The notes under the pieces: model-generated
Databases searched by the model: none
The model's input: only the letters and a program-made list of their open reading frames with translations
Told to the model about the DNA's origin: nothing
Made by a program: the position numbers and the translations under genes
NCBI RefSeq assembly: GCF_032854445.1
Contig: NC_088305.1
Span: forward strand, 26,686,628-26,750,627
From: Liolophura sinensis
Taxonomy: Eukaryota > Mollusca > Polyplacophora > Chitonida > Chitonidae
Reading direction: 5' to 3'
Length of the DNA: 64,000 bases
Shown: positions 59,601 to 64,000 of the stretch, piece after piece
Position numbering within the stretch: position 1 is the first letter of the stretch
Layout: each line of letters starts with the position of its first letter

Positions 59601-61532
59601 AGGCAACCGATGAAATGCAGTCTGTTGTCAACTGACCCCTGTTAGGGTTTCATTCCTATCGTTCGTCTAAGGGTTTAAATAGTGCGCGCTCCCAAGTCAT
59701 CAAAAACCACAGCTTGAGCAGAAAAGGGTTAAAAACATGCAGTAATGTCAACTGCAATTTATTACACGTCACTGTCTCGAAATACTGAATATGTCGTGTT
59801 GTCATCATATTCAGTATACAATCACATGAAAACAATGCAAAGGCACCAGGTCACGGGGATCCATGGTCGACCAACAAAATCATGGTTTATATAAGGACAC
59901 AGTATAAAATATGAAAGCGTACGGGGTAAAAAGGGCTGTATGTTTTAAACTGGTGTTTTATTGACTTTGGCTGCTATTGTGAGCTTTACACAATTTTTTT
60001 TATGTCAGCTTTCAAATATATACTTTTCTTTTAGTCAGAATATCTTTTATTTTGTTCTAAATTATTTTCGCCAGGTATAGTATTGTGCATTGTCGTGGTA
60101 ACGTTTTAATCATTCTAGGCTTAACATTGACAGAATACTGTTCTTAAAACGCAATATGGTTACTCAGCGTACTATACTTTCGTCAAACAAGTTAGAGCTT
60201 TCATTGTATTACTTCATCAGCCTGGATTATACCGACTGACACAAAAGTGTCTATTGTCATATTCCAATGACAGTATACGATAAAATCAAGATTATTATCT
60301 TTTTCGCTTACTGGAGGAAAGTTGTTGGAAATCAATCCACCTGGCTAAGTAAGTGATAGGCTCCCAGACGTTGAGCCCGCTCTAGAGTTAACATGTTATT
60401 AATTCCGAGACTTAACCTCATTCGCTAGACGCTATAGTGGGATGAGGCACACACATATAGCTGTTTAAATTTTGCTCATTCATTGAATGGGGCGTTGTTG
60501 TGGTTTAACATTGGAGGTATGTATAAACGGATAATGCACCTCCTCATGCACGCACGCTAAATCTATTCGCGCATTGCGTATATAAAAAGAAAGAAATGCA
60601 TGGAAAAATATATTAGTTATGCGACAGCAAATATACGGATAACGCTTCATTAAAACTTTTCCACATCATAAAAATATACTCACTTTAGAAGAAAGTACTT
60701 TCTGTCACCGTTTACCTCCATCCATTGTTGTTGTTGCATGCATTACTCAGACACGTTGGGTTTCCATGATTCAATGTAAGATTAAATGATCACTATGAAA
60801 CCTTTTGTATTACTGTATTGTCAGCGGTTTGTATCTATTTACTACTTTGTGTCTGTTGAGAGTAAATGTACTTCTTGGATTGAGATGTATGGTAAGGCTG
60901 GACAATTTGTATTTTTTTGAAGTCTATGTAGCCGTGTATTCAAATTTTGCAAAATGTGAGAAAAGAAAAGATTACCTGATTAAGTCGAGAAAGGTGTCAA
61001 CAGGGTGGACTTTTTTCGGTGTCCCGTAGCGTGGAATCTCGTCCCTGCTTGCCCCACCCCCGGGCTGAATGGTGACGGTGAGGATGATACCGAGGATGAC
61101 AGCCATCATAGTTGTGGTGGCGAAATATGCCATGGTTCGAAGTCCCATCCGTCCGCATGTCTTCGCGTCCAGTCCGGCAATGCCGGCGATTAGACTAGAG
61201 ACTATCAAAGGTAGAATCAGCATTTTTAACATCCTCATCAGCAGTTCTCCAGGGAACGTAATGTACATGATATCACGTTTGCTGTACCCCTCGGCCCGCG
61301 CCGCCCGGATGATAAATCCCAAGGACACACCCGCGATCACAGCACTTAGTAGCAAGATCAAGATCAAGTTTTCTTTTGATCCTCGCAGACATTTTGTTGC
61401 GCACTGTTTGGCGCGACTTTGTCCCAGGTATTCATCTGGAATCGGTACAGTGATGTGAGCGTTTCCTTTGTTACTCGTGTTCGTATCATTCTGTGGACCG
61501 TCTGGTCTTTCTGAATTTTCTCCCTTCTCCAT
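2423..61532 (-). CDS. SLC1A3-like: Excitatory amino acid transporter (SLC1 family, EAAT1-like), complete 8-exon gene
   Basis: Predicted plasma-membrane glutamate/aspartate transporter that couples uptake to Na+, H+ and K+ gradients (family knowledge). Eight exons, all with GT donors and AG acceptors and compatible phases, total 1716 nt: 571 residues plus TGA, normal for EAATs (about 520-575). Order: cytosolic N-tail (1-54), TM1-TM3 (about 56-150), NLFPSN start of TM4 (187-192), an extracellular loop with N-X-T sequons at N228, N246, N250 and N253, TM4c-TM6, hairpin HP1 with the serine-rich [10 protein letters not shown] motif (396-405), TM7 with NMDGT (431-435), hairpin HP2 with [12 protein letters not shown] (469-480), and TM8 with D509 and R512, the arginine that binds the side-chain carboxylate in acidic amino acid carriers. 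Neutral ASCT carriers lack that arginine. The C-terminus is TPV, a class I PDZ ligand. Intron sizes in order: 40321, 3215, 6576, 1399, 704, 4127 and 1052 bp. Assignment to EAAT1 rather than another EAAT is inference. Confidence 0.96.
3040..3366 (-). repeat. SINE-like element, family C
   Basis: Lies in intron 7. Shares with copies at 26584, 41230 and 47037 the blocks GTCATATGACGACAAGGAGT, TACTGTGTCTTCTTGTGGCA, GACACCAGACATGACA and ACATTATACTGACACCGGG. The end near 3330-3366 resembles a tRNA-like head read in reverse (GGGTCTCCCAACTGCGAG). Confidence 0.75.
3668..3802 (-). CDS. SLC1A3-like: EAAT exon 7 (HP2 gate and start of TM8)
   Basis: 135 nt; acceptor ttgttgtag, donor gtaagt. Residues 463-508: [20 protein letters not shown] (HP2, the extracellular gate), [19 protein letters not shown], then VVDWFL leading into TM8. 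GAAGVPQAG is the signature HP2 tip. Phase 2 on both sides, multiple of three. Confidence 0.96.
3803..7929 (-). other. Intron 6
   Basis: 4127 bp with no recognisable exon or known element except the 14-bp palindrome. Short open frames at 4818-5630 have no family resemblance. Confidence 0.7.
7066..7098. repeat. Perfect 14-bp palindrome with 5-nt loop
   Basis: Arms GATTACGATCATAT and ATATGATCGTAATC flank 5 nt. In intron 6, just before exon 6 in genome order; no function evident. Confidence 0.9.
7930..8124 (-). CDS. SLC1A3-like: EAAT exon 6 (HP1 tip, TM7 with NMDGT)
   Basis: 195 nt; acceptor cccttttcag, donor gtgagt. Residues 398-463. Completes the HP1 serine-rich tip ([10 protein letters not shown]), then [37 protein letters not shown] in TM7 forms part of the Na+ and substrate site in this family, and [14 protein letters not shown] is nearly invariant. 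Phase 2 on both sides and a multiple of three. Confidence 0.96.
8829..9062 (-). CDS. SLC1A3-like: EAAT exon 5 (TM5 end, TM6, start of HP1)
   Basis: 234 nt; acceptor ttttgcag, donor gtaaga. Residues 320-398. Begins [16 protein letters not shown], the conserved end of TM5, then [10 protein letters not shown] and TM6 ([18 protein letters not shown]), RKNPYKF, and the first half of re-entrant hairpin HP1 ([13 protein letters not shown]). Both flanking introns are phase 2 and the length is a multiple of three. Skipping would keep the frame but destroy HP1. Confidence 0.96.
9262..9362. repeat. Inverted pair of SINE family A tails
   Basis: Left arm reads TATTTGGTGTTTTACGCCAT; right arm ends GTGTAAAGCACCAATCGAAT followed by AAATAAA. 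Two family A tails joined head to head, giving roughly 40-bp imperfect inverted arms. In intron 4-side sequence just upstream of exon 5 (intron 4). Confidence 0.75.
10462..10642 (-). CDS. SLC1A3-like: EAAT exon 4 (TM4c-TM5)
   Basis: 181 nt; acceptor ctattccag, donor gtacgt. Codes residues 260-320: [19 protein letters not shown], then TM4c ([15 protein letters not shown]), the [10 protein letters not shown] connector and TM5 ([14 protein letters not shown]), ending within Trp320. NVLGL, IIGRM and LSEATMK are family-typical. Frame enters with two bases and leaves with two bases, fitting exon 5 exactly. Confidence 0.95.
11209..11783 (+). repeat. 404-bp tandem duplication carrying a SINE
   Basis: Unit 1 (from about 11209) and unit 2 (from about 11613) share GATTCTGATTCA at 11225 and 11629, then AAGCAGTT, TCGAAAATAAAA, AAAGCACAC, GATTTTG(C/T)TGATAGAT, TTCACAGTGTG, and the SINE head. 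Offset is 404 bp. Unit 2 stops at 11783 inside the SINE head, where unrelated reverse-transcriptase sequence begins. Confidence 0.85.
11362..11586 (+). repeat. tRNA-derived SINE, family A, full length
   Basis: Head ACCTCCGTGGCTTAGTGGTT holds a pol III A box; GTGAGTTCAAGTTCAGCTCA is a B-box-like block. Core CAACCTGCGGATGGTCG and CACCATAATGCCGACCACC, then TTCTTGAGTACGGCGTAAAA and CACCAATGGAATAAAT. One of the few copies with an intact head. It lies within the first unit of a 404-bp tandem duplication. Confidence 0.9.
11784..12575 (+). pseudogene. Reverse-transcriptase fragment of a retroelement, decayed
   Basis: Reads a reverse-transcriptase core: [19 protein letters not shown], then [13 protein letters not shown], whose YIDD box is the catalytic pair. 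A stop (TAG) follows LDLK at about 12198. Past it the same frame resumes with [18 protein letters not shown] and [18 protein letters not shown], then a frameshift near 12350 moves the reading to [12 protein letters not shown] and [10 protein letters not shown]. At least one stop and one frameshift make it dead. Both ends are truncated: the 5' end abuts a SINE head. The [13 protein letters not shown] type is one I associate with widespread animal retroelements, but I cannot assign the clade (Penelope-like or other) with confidence. In intron 3, opposite to the host gene. Confidence 0.85.
12580..12705 (+). repeat. Three degenerate ~45-bp units
   Basis: CATAGA(C/T)GGCGC recurs at about 12582, 12639 and 12683, each followed by a TATGT-rich segment. 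Directly after the reverse-transcriptase remnant, so possibly part of its 3' end. Confidence 0.5.
13206..13445 (+). repeat. SINE family A
   Basis: Near full length, with a partly decayed head (GCGCAGTGGCCCAGAAGCG), GTGAGTTCAAGTTCGGCTCA, GCCTGCGGGTGGTTGTGGGC and the tail TTCTTGAGTAGGGCGTACAC followed by AAATAAAATAAAAC. Confidence 0.88.
15434..16443 (+). pseudogene. Tc1/mariner-type DD34E transposase, broken
   Basis: Starts [15 protein letters not shown], with a helix-turn-helix half ([15 protein letters not shown]), then [14 protein letters not shown] and the catalytic domain: D in LFTDESRY, D in [10 protein letters not shown], and E in MNPLEHLWD. Exactly 34 residues separate the last D and E, the Tc1 pattern. 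Breaks seen: a frameshift with stop near 15520, a second frameshift near 15590, and a TAA at about 16283, after which the frame runs on ([18 protein letters not shown]) to a stop near 16441. All three catalytic residues survive, so decay is recent or moderate. I did not find convincing terminal inverted repeats. In intron 3, opposite strand to the host gene. Unable to move on its own as it stands. Confidence 0.93.
17070..17185. repeat. Dispersed repeat E, copy 1
   Basis: Blocks GTAAATATTCT, ACAATATTTTATGGTCTTT, CATATACTTCATTT, CTGCCTTAAACGC. Similar to 23405 and 46465. Ends about 30 bp from the exon 3 donor. Confidence 0.65.
17219..17396 (-). CDS. SLC1A3-like: EAAT exon 3 (glycosylated extracellular loop)
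   Basis: 178 nt with acceptor ttccacag and donor gtaagt, coding residues 201-259 plus one base. It starts [12 protein letters not shown], then a Ser/Thr-rich stretch, then [18 protein letters not shown]. This is the variable TM4b-4c extracellular loop of metazoan EAATs. Four N-X-T sequons are visible (N228, N246, N250, N253), in keeping with the two or more glycosylation sites that vertebrate EAATs carry here. The loop length and composition are lineage-specific, so little can be matched residue by residue. The frame stays open on both sides of the exon, so the splice sites, not stops, define its limits. Confidence 0.92.
17800..19095 (+). repeat. 23-bp minisatellite, about 1.3 kb
   Basis: Unit GCACATCAGAGTAACAGGGA plus TTG, 23 bp. 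The centre (about 18190-18920) is nearly homogeneous; both edges are degenerate. Variants GGTGGATCAGA and GGCACATCAGA form blocks. Within intron 2. One stray unit is at 19797-19819. An open frame at 18605-18946 is a by-product, with a 23-residue period. Confidence 0.95.
20341..20494 (-). repeat. SINE family A, truncated, in intron 2
   Basis: Tail and core (GATTGGTGTTTTATGCCGTA, TATACAACGGCGGTCAGCAT, GGGGGAAACCCACGACCATA). Head missing. Lies about 120 bp downstream of exon 2. Confidence 0.85.
20612..20654 (-). CDS. SLC1A3-like: EAAT exon 2 (43-nt small exon, start of TM4)
   Basis: Only 43 nt, found by following the protein rather than by length. Acceptor gttacag, donor gtaagt. One base completes Arg186 from exon 1, then 14 codons read [14 protein letters not shown], the conserved segment that opens TM4 in all EAATs and continues directly into FRT of exon 3. 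In-phase with 2 at entry and 0 at exit. Separated from exon 1 by about 40.3 kb. Confidence 0.95.
20735..20960 (-). repeat. Possible divergent SINE
   Basis: Starts GATTGGTTAATTAATGGGTG, recalling the family A tail, and ends in a tRNA-like reverse head (GGCTGGATTCGAACATGCGA). The body differs from family A. Only one copy is seen here, so this is tentative. Confidence 0.45.
21620..21990 (+). repeat. Dispersed repeat D, copy 1
   Basis: Matches 53575-53950 in the same orientation: ATACCAGCCGTC, TCATGCAAAGAGA, CAGTTGCGCTTTGA, TGTTCATATATCC. No coding or tRNA feature. Confidence 0.85.
22375..22560. repeat. Dispersed repeat F, copy 1
   Basis: CTGGAATAAA, CCAGTTGCAAGCTATCACAC, TTTTACCCTCTATATTGTAG. 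Recurs at 22855 and 32170. A family A SINE separates copies 1 and 2. Confidence 0.7.
22565..22830 (-). repeat. SINE family A, full length
   Basis: Runs from (TTTA)n and GATTGGTGTTTTACGCCGTA to the tRNA-like head in reverse (GCTAACCAACTGAGCTAGGA, then AGGCCCC). All core blocks are present. Inserted next to an unrelated repeat that recurs directly after it. Confidence 0.92.
22855..22995. repeat. Dispersed repeat F, copy 2
   Basis: CTGGAATAAACTCTACCTGA, GTGTGACCAGTTGTCAGCAA, TCACACTATC. Confidence 0.7.
23117..23280 (-). repeat. SINE family A, truncated
   Basis: Tail and core to TCCGCAGGTTGCTGGCAGAC; head missing. Confidence 0.9.
23405..23545. repeat. Dispersed repeat E, copy 2
   Basis: CAAAATCATTTTACTTGGTT, GTAAATATTCTAAAAATACC, GGACAATGTTTAATGGTC, CTGTGCCTTTAAGCGC. 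Confidence 0.7.
24451..24504 (-). repeat. SINE family A tail fragment
   Basis: Decayed tail (TATTTACTTGATTAGTTTTT, CCAGTATTCAAGAAT). Faces a plus-strand copy 60 bp to its right. Confidence 0.65.
24567..24721 (+). repeat. SINE family A, truncated
   Basis: From GGGCGTACGTGGGAAGGTCT to the tail CAATCAAATAAATAAATAAA. Head missing. Confidence 0.9.
25733..26036 (+). repeat. tRNA-derived SINE, family B, 5'-truncated
   Basis: Begins near GTAGATCCAGGGTCAATCCG, missing most of the tRNA head. Body and tail match the 33285 copy (GATAAAAGAGCGGTGGAAAT, ACGTTAAACCCCAAGCACTC, CTCATTCA units). Confidence 0.82.
26584..26858 (-). repeat. SINE-like element, family C
   Basis: Intron 1. Same blocks as the 3040 copy (CAGTCATATGAGGACAAAG, CAGTCACATTATACTGACAC, GGGTCTCCCGACTTCGAGG), with the 3' tail (GATTGGAGTTGAACGTCGTA) at the left, so the element points left. 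Confidence 0.75.
27272..27331 (-). repeat. SINE family A tail fragment
   Basis: TTTATTTGATTGGTGTTTTA, CGCCGTACCTAACAATATTT, CACTTATACGACAGC; then ends abruptly. Confidence 0.85.
30075..30390. repeat. Degenerate ~95-bp tandem units
   Basis: Three loose units share TTTTTT(A/G)CAAAAC(A/G)GT, GAAA(T/C)T(T/C)G and TTTTTGTCC-like blocks (starts near 30100, 30190 and 30290). Weak but repeated. Confidence 0.5.
32170..32405. repeat. Dispersed repeat F, copy 3, with inserted tail-like sequence
   Basis: ACATGTGACCATTTGAAAGC, TATCTCACTGTCG, interrupted at about 32258-32345 by a degenerate SINE tail, then TTTTACTCTCTGTACTGTAA. The split suggests insertion into an older repeat. Confidence 0.6.
33285..33600 (+). 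repeat. tRNA-derived SINE, family B
   Basis: Head GGATAACTCAGTTGGTAGAG is a good pol III A box. A degenerate B box lies at about 33325 (AGATCCAGGGTCAATCC). Body includes GATAAAAGAGCGGTGGAAAT and AGGCACATTACATGCACTCT. Tail reads GATGTTAAATCCCAAGCA then (CTCA)n. The copy at 25733 matches along its length. Confidence 0.82.
34126..34300 (+). repeat. SINE family A, truncated
   Basis: From CTGGCTTCCTCTCCGGCCGT to the tail CACCAATCATATAAATC. Head missing. Confidence 0.9.
35421..35868. repeat. 41-bp minisatellite, about 11 copies
   Basis: Unit TAAGTATTGTGAGACTGGAC, GCCATTATATTTAGCCATTG, C. Period 41, well conserved, with two variants (GAGACTGGACGCC and GAGATTGGACCCC). In intron 1. Confidence 0.97.
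37566..37692 (-). repeat. SINE family A, truncated
   Basis: (TTTA)n, GATTGGTGTTTTACGCCGTA, then CGGCGGCCAGCATTATGGTG to GGGTTGCTGGA. Confidence 0.9.
38790..39465. repeat. ~42-bp degenerate minisatellite
   Basis: Units share GTTTGTGAAGAGAATATGGG and CTATAG, clearest at 39183-39430. Older, decayed units reach back to about 38790. Period 41-42, so a plus-strand open frame (39152-39451) repeats a 14-residue pattern (CEENMGYS). I regard it as non-coding. Confidence 0.85.
39619..39715 (+). repeat. SINE family A mid-fragment
   Basis: Block from GCTGTGAGTTCAAGTCCAGC to CAACCTGCGGATTGTCGTAG. Both head and tail are missing. Confidence 0.8.
41230..41525 (+). repeat. SINE-like element, family C
   Basis: Best-preserved copy with the tail at the right: GGTGTCAGTGTAATGTGACT, CATATGACTAAAACTTGTTA, then ACGACGTTAAACCCCAAGCA followed by TTCA-like units. 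The last block is the tail also found on family B. Confidence 0.8.
42430..42540 (+). repeat. SINE family A 3' part
   Basis: From TACCCCGGGCACTCCCAGGT through TTCTTGAGTGCGACGTAAAA to CACCAATCAAAGAAATAAAT. Confidence 0.87.
44912..44932 (+). repeat. Poly-G run
   Basis: A run of 18 G following GGT, then AGGGAG. Could form G-quadruplex DNA or be a sequencing weak point. Confidence 0.85.
44940..45105 (-). repeat. SINE family A, decayed
   Basis: TTTATTTATTTTTAGTTGAT, CGGTGTTTTACGCCCTGGTG, GGAAACTCACAGCCATCCGC. Preceded by a poly-G run at about 44912-44932. Confidence 0.8.
46465..46598. repeat. Dispersed repeat E, copy 3
   Basis: CAATTTTACTTGGTTGGAAA, GGACAGATTTTAACGGTC, TTTCCCTTTAAGCG; same order and strand as copy 2. 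Confidence 0.7.
47037..47310 (-). repeat. SINE-like element, family C, tail lost
   Basis: Intron 1. Contains TACTGTGTCTTCTTGTGGCA, AACACCAGACATGACACCCC and CAGTGCTGAG-like blocks matching the other copies, ending in the tRNA-like reverse head. The 3' tail is missing. Confidence 0.7.
47883..49035 (+). pseudogene. 5'-truncated non-LTR retrotransposon (LINE), dead
   Basis: Begins inside the reverse transcriptase at [17 protein letters not shown], then LFADDT, the catalytic FADD box. Continues [29 protein letters not shown] and [11 protein letters not shown], then the C-terminal part [25 protein letters not shown], and finally [16 protein letters not shown] to KSYMLQHF with a stop near 48774. 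Frameshifts lie near 48065, 48300 and 48495. A 3' UTR follows and ends in GAATAAAGAAACAAACAAAC, a simple-repeat LINE tail. Loss of the 5' end with an intact 3' end is the normal outcome of target-primed insertion. Probably of the Jockey/CR1 group by motif style; I cannot settle the clade. Confidence 0.9.
50575..50930. repeat. Diverged tandem duplication of ~180 bp
   Basis: Two adjacent copies (50575-50755 and 50756-50930) share ACATG..C(A)(A/G)TTCCATA, AGTTTCTC, CAGTGTTT-like and GAATAAA..ATA.. blocks in order. Confidence 0.6.
52917..52995 (-). repeat. SINE family A tail fragment
   Basis: ATTTATTTATTTTACGGGAG, TTTTACGCCGTGCTCAAGAA, then CACGGAGGTCAGCACTG. Similar weaker remnants occur at 49279-49330, 52563-52610 and 43845-43910. 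Confidence 0.7.
53575..53950 (+). repeat. Dispersed repeat D, copy 2
   Basis: Partner of 21620-21990, 32 kb away, with many substitutions and small indels. Confidence 0.85.
54035..54455. repeat. ~78-bp degenerate tandem repeat, about 5 copies
   Basis: Shared blocks GGCGTTCCATTAACTCATCA, CGCCTGTTGCAGGCTTGTAG and GGCATTCACCTAGC, then TTTATTTGTG. Period about 78. Confidence 0.85.
56754..56985 (-). repeat. SINE family A, decayed, near full length
   Basis: TTTATTTATTTATCTGATCA tail, CGATGGCGGTAAGCATTATA, GCAGGTTGCTGGCAGACCTT and CCACTTACGACCGGAGAGG. A weaker tail remnant lies at 56560-56640. Confidence 0.8.
59005..59130 (+). repeat. SINE family A 3' part with internal deletion
   Basis: GATCGTACGTGGAAAAGTCT, CAGGAACCTGCG, then CGGCGTAAAACACCAATCAA and an A-rich end. 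Confidence 0.83.
60976..61532 (-). CDS. SLC1A3-like: EAAT exon 1 (start codon, TM1-TM3)
   Basis: Codes residues 1-185 plus two bases of codon 186. It starts [10 protein letters not shown] with a polar, Asn/Thr-rich cytosolic tail. TM1 ([14 protein letters not shown]...) begins near residue 56, TM2 carries the family motif [18 protein letters not shown], and TM3 ([15 protein letters not shown]...) follows at about 130-150. The exon ends in DTFLDLI plus AG, with donor gtaatc (phase 2). The ATG at 61530-61532 is the only reasonable start: upstream, in frame, a TAA appears just beyond a likely 3' splice site (tttttcag, ending 61562), so the exon probably runs to 61561 with a short non-coding lead and a further 5'-UTR exon upstream. 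If that acceptor is used, frame stays open to the exon edge, so a slightly longer N-terminus cannot be fully excluded. Confidence 0.95.
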
Positions 61533-62029
61533 CGTAGAGTCCGTTCTCGTGTTCTTGTTTCCTGAAAAATACTTTTTATTTGCCTAAGTAATCCAATCAC
61601 AATTTCAGGTTTTGAATCACTTTCTGGTCTGGCACTTCTTGGCGATTTAAACAGACTTTAACTATAACCATTCCCAACCGTTACAGTTGGAAAACACCAT
61701 AAACTCTGACGCGATGTAAAAGGGGCGGCAAAATGTGCACAGCAATGCTCACTACAAGGCTTCTAAGTTACTCAAATCTCTGACGGATCAAGAACCGGTG
61801 CTTAGGTATTCACTCAAGAAGCAAACCTTGGAAGATACTTCCGATGATCGTAGGTTTGCTCTCTGTTAAATCTGCTGAGAATGTTATCCCAGGCTTCTGA
61901 GATGTTTCGCAGCCCTTAAAAGGTTTCTTTGTAGTGTATCCCGAGGGTAGAAATAAAAAAAGATGCTCACAGGAAATAAGCTTTCATCAAAATACAGGAA
62001 GGAGAAATATCGTTTTCACGATCCTGAGG

Positions 62030-62290
62030 AAGATGTTGTAATTAATTGATGACCGCACTGCAACATTCACCTACCGCTATTGGAAAGAGGCCCAGTAGTC
62101 CAGCACGACACTCCGCTAAAAGGCAATGTTGGGTCGTCCGCCGACAGCTCGGGGAAGTGCTTGTACCGTGCCACGATGTGTTATCGACTGACAACACGCT
62201 GCTCTCTGGCGCAGTGGCCGTGTGGCTGGGCTCGTGACGTCACAGAGGTCAGAGGTCGATCAATAGCCCCGCGGCGTGATGGCTTATGGA
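62030..62290 (-). promoter_or_regulatory. Candidate promoter / 5'-UTR region of the transporter
   Basis: About 500-750 bp upstream of the ATG. A perfect CRE palindrome TGACGTCA is at 62235-62242, and two AGGTCA-like half-sites spaced by one base (62246-62251 and 62253-62258) form a DR1. A minus-strand donor-like AGCG/GTAGGT at about 62070 could end a 5'-UTR exon that splices to the acceptor at 61562. The region is GC-richer than its surroundings. Function is inference. Confidence 0.4.
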
Positions 62291-63112
62291 TTAACTCTGG
62301 TGTACGCGGCTGCCCGGATCCCGCAAATGTGCCTAACGTTTATCAAATTTAACGCAAATGTGATTACACGCGCTGAATTATTTGCCAAGGTGATCCATAC
62401 TGGCTTCTCTAGATCAAATCAAACAGAGACAGAGAGAGAAAGAGAGATTCATCCTTCAGCGGACTATACCTTAAAATGTTAAATTGCGGATAAAGTGTCT
62501 AGTGGAGCATCGCTCTGTGTACTGAAATAATCTAACCACACCTATATTAAACATCAAGGGGTCGTAGCTACTTTGTGTACATGAGTTGAAATGCATACCG
62601 CGGAAGCGCTGGCGCTTCGGTTGTCGTTCCGGCGCATTGTAGTTTAAATGATATATTAGTTATATATCTACATAGTATAAAATACTACATGTCCATACCA
62701 TTGAGGTAATTTGAACGATATTACCTTTGTTTGCTTGTTTTCGGTTTAATGCGACATTAGGACTAAGGAAATACATTGCACATGAGTCAGAAGCAAAATC
62801 CGTCCTACTGCCATCTTTTCTTATGTACAAAACAACAATTACACATGTATTGGGTATCTGGTGGAGGTAGAGCTTTTGGTTAGGATATCAATAAATTTCC
62901 ATAGCACTTTCAAACACACGTTTATAATTGAAGGAATCAATGTGCTTAAGTATTGATTTATAATTGATGCTCAGTCTTCCATTAATCGGGAACAAATAAT
63001 GGAAAGAACTTGAAAGAAACGCAATATATAAAAGACACGCAATAAAACTGAAATAAGAAAACAGTGAAACTAAAAGTAACACGGAGAGCAAAGTAAACAG
63101 TACTTATTTATT

Positions 63113-63325
63113 TCGGGCCTCTGTGGCCGAGGGGATTAGAACGCAAGGGCGGCGCAATGACTTAGGAGACTCTCATAAATGCGTCGCTGTGAGTTCAAGC
63201 CCATCACATGTTGGCTTTCTCTCCGGCCGCACGTGGGAACGTTTCCTCCCACCATAATCGTATAAGTGAAATATTCTTGAGTACGACGTAGAACAATAAT
63301 TAAATAAATAAAAAAATAAATCATA
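63113..63325 (+). repeat. SINE family A with tRNA head
   Basis: Head GGCCTCTGTGGCCGAGGGGA (A box) and GCTGTGAGTTCAAGCCCATC (B box), then CTCTCCGGCCGCACGTGGGA. The core is internally deleted. Tail GAGTACGACGTAGAACAATA with (AAATA)n. Lies about 1.6 kb upstream of the transporter start. Confidence 0.87.
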
Positions 63326-63950
63326 ATATTTTTGCTTATGCAGCGGCTATTAGATTTATGGGAAAAGAAAAGAACGAAAAGAAAACAAATCAACAGCAAA
63401 AGACAAATTGACAAAATGGAAAGGTTAGCTATAACTTAGCACTAATACGAATAACATTTAAATGCTTATTAAGTTCATATTTGGCCCAAGCAGAATTAGA
63501 GGCCGTTGATTTTATTTGTATTCTCACACTAAGCTGGATGTCGGAACTGAGAACCTTTGGATTAAACAGGTAGCTTTCGATTAAAACAATAAATCACCCA
63601 ACGACAGTTTCCATTGTTTGAGGCAGGAAATTGAAGAAAGCTCCAAAGGGAACATTGAGCTCGAATACTCACACCAATGTTCCCCATTGTTAAAATCAAA
63701 TCGGCCACAGTACACACGAAAATGTGATACACATGCATGCGTCCACCACACACAGTCAAACTTCTCAAGGTTGTGTTCTCAAAAAGACGTCTGTTGTGAT
63801 AGTGTTAATCCGGTAAAACATTTTAATCACTTAATATAGATCGCTCTACAACACAAATATACTTCCGCCTGGATACTAAAACAGGGCAGAGCAGAGTATA
63901 GTCAAATGTAACTGGTGAAATACGGCCCCCAATCAATTTATCTCAGTCAG

Positions 63951-63952
<2 letters not shown>

Positions 63953-64000
<48 letters not shown>
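63953..64000. repeat. (TA)n microsatellite, cut by window end
   Basis: At least 24 TA units running off the right edge. Confidence 0.97.

Larger units (their letters stand above)
20655..60975 (-). other. Intron 1 (40.3 kb)
   Basis: Holds SINEs, one dead LINE, minisatellites and dispersed repeats listed separately. I see no nested protein gene, tRNA or rRNA. 28.0-30.0, 35.9-37.4, 45.5-46.4, 51.0-52.5, 54.5-56.5 and 57.0-58.9 kb show no recognisable feature; 59.2-60.9 likewise. Confidence 0.7.

Noticed and set aside
60972-61029. Plus-strand open frames opposite exon 1 (up to 61458)
   Set aside because: Antisense shadows of the strongly biased transmembrane exon.

Overview
This is eukaryotic, intron-rich DNA from an animal. 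The kind of repeats present points to a lophotrochozoan, most likely a mollusc. The clue is at least twenty copies or fragments of one tRNA-headed SINE whose tail reads (reverse strand) TTTATTTGATTGGTGTTTTACGCCGTACTCAAG; I recall such tails as widespread in mollusc genomes, but could not check this. No prokaryotic feature is present.

One gene dominates. On the minus strand, eight coding exons between 61532 (ATG) and 2423 (TGA) splice with GT-AG junctions and matching phases into a complete 571-codon excitatory amino acid transporter (SLC1 family, closest in my reading to EAAT1/SLC1A3). Exon positions: 60976-61532, 20612-20654, 17219-17396, 10462-10642, 8829-9062, 7930-8124, 3668-3802 and 2423-2615. 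Intron 1 is about 40.3 kb, so almost two thirds of the window is a single intron. I found no other host protein gene on either strand.

The rest is intronic or flanking repeat matter. 1-2422: 3' UTR and flank, with a perfect 16-bp-arm palindrome that carries AATAAA on both strands. 2616-17218: introns 3-7, with a SINE-bearing 404-bp tandem duplication interrupted by a decayed reverse-transcriptase fragment (11.2-12.6 kb), and a broken Tc1-type DD34E transposon (15.4-16.4 kb). 17397-20611: intron 2, with a 23-bp minisatellite of about 1.3 kb. 20655-60975: intron 1, with SINEs of three families, a 5'-truncated LINE (47.9-49.0 kb), minisatellites of 41, 42 and about 78 bp, and several unnamed dispersed repeats. 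61533-64000: 5' region, with a probable 5'-UTR splice acceptor and a candidate regulatory cluster (CRE plus DR1) near 62.24 kb.

Nothing here supports a new multi-gene system. The observations most worth a second look are the full EAAT gene model, the nested duplication/retroelement history at 11-12.6 kb, the SINE families that share one 3' tail, the long diverged repeat pair 32 kb apart inside intron 1, and the double poly(A)-signal palindrome.
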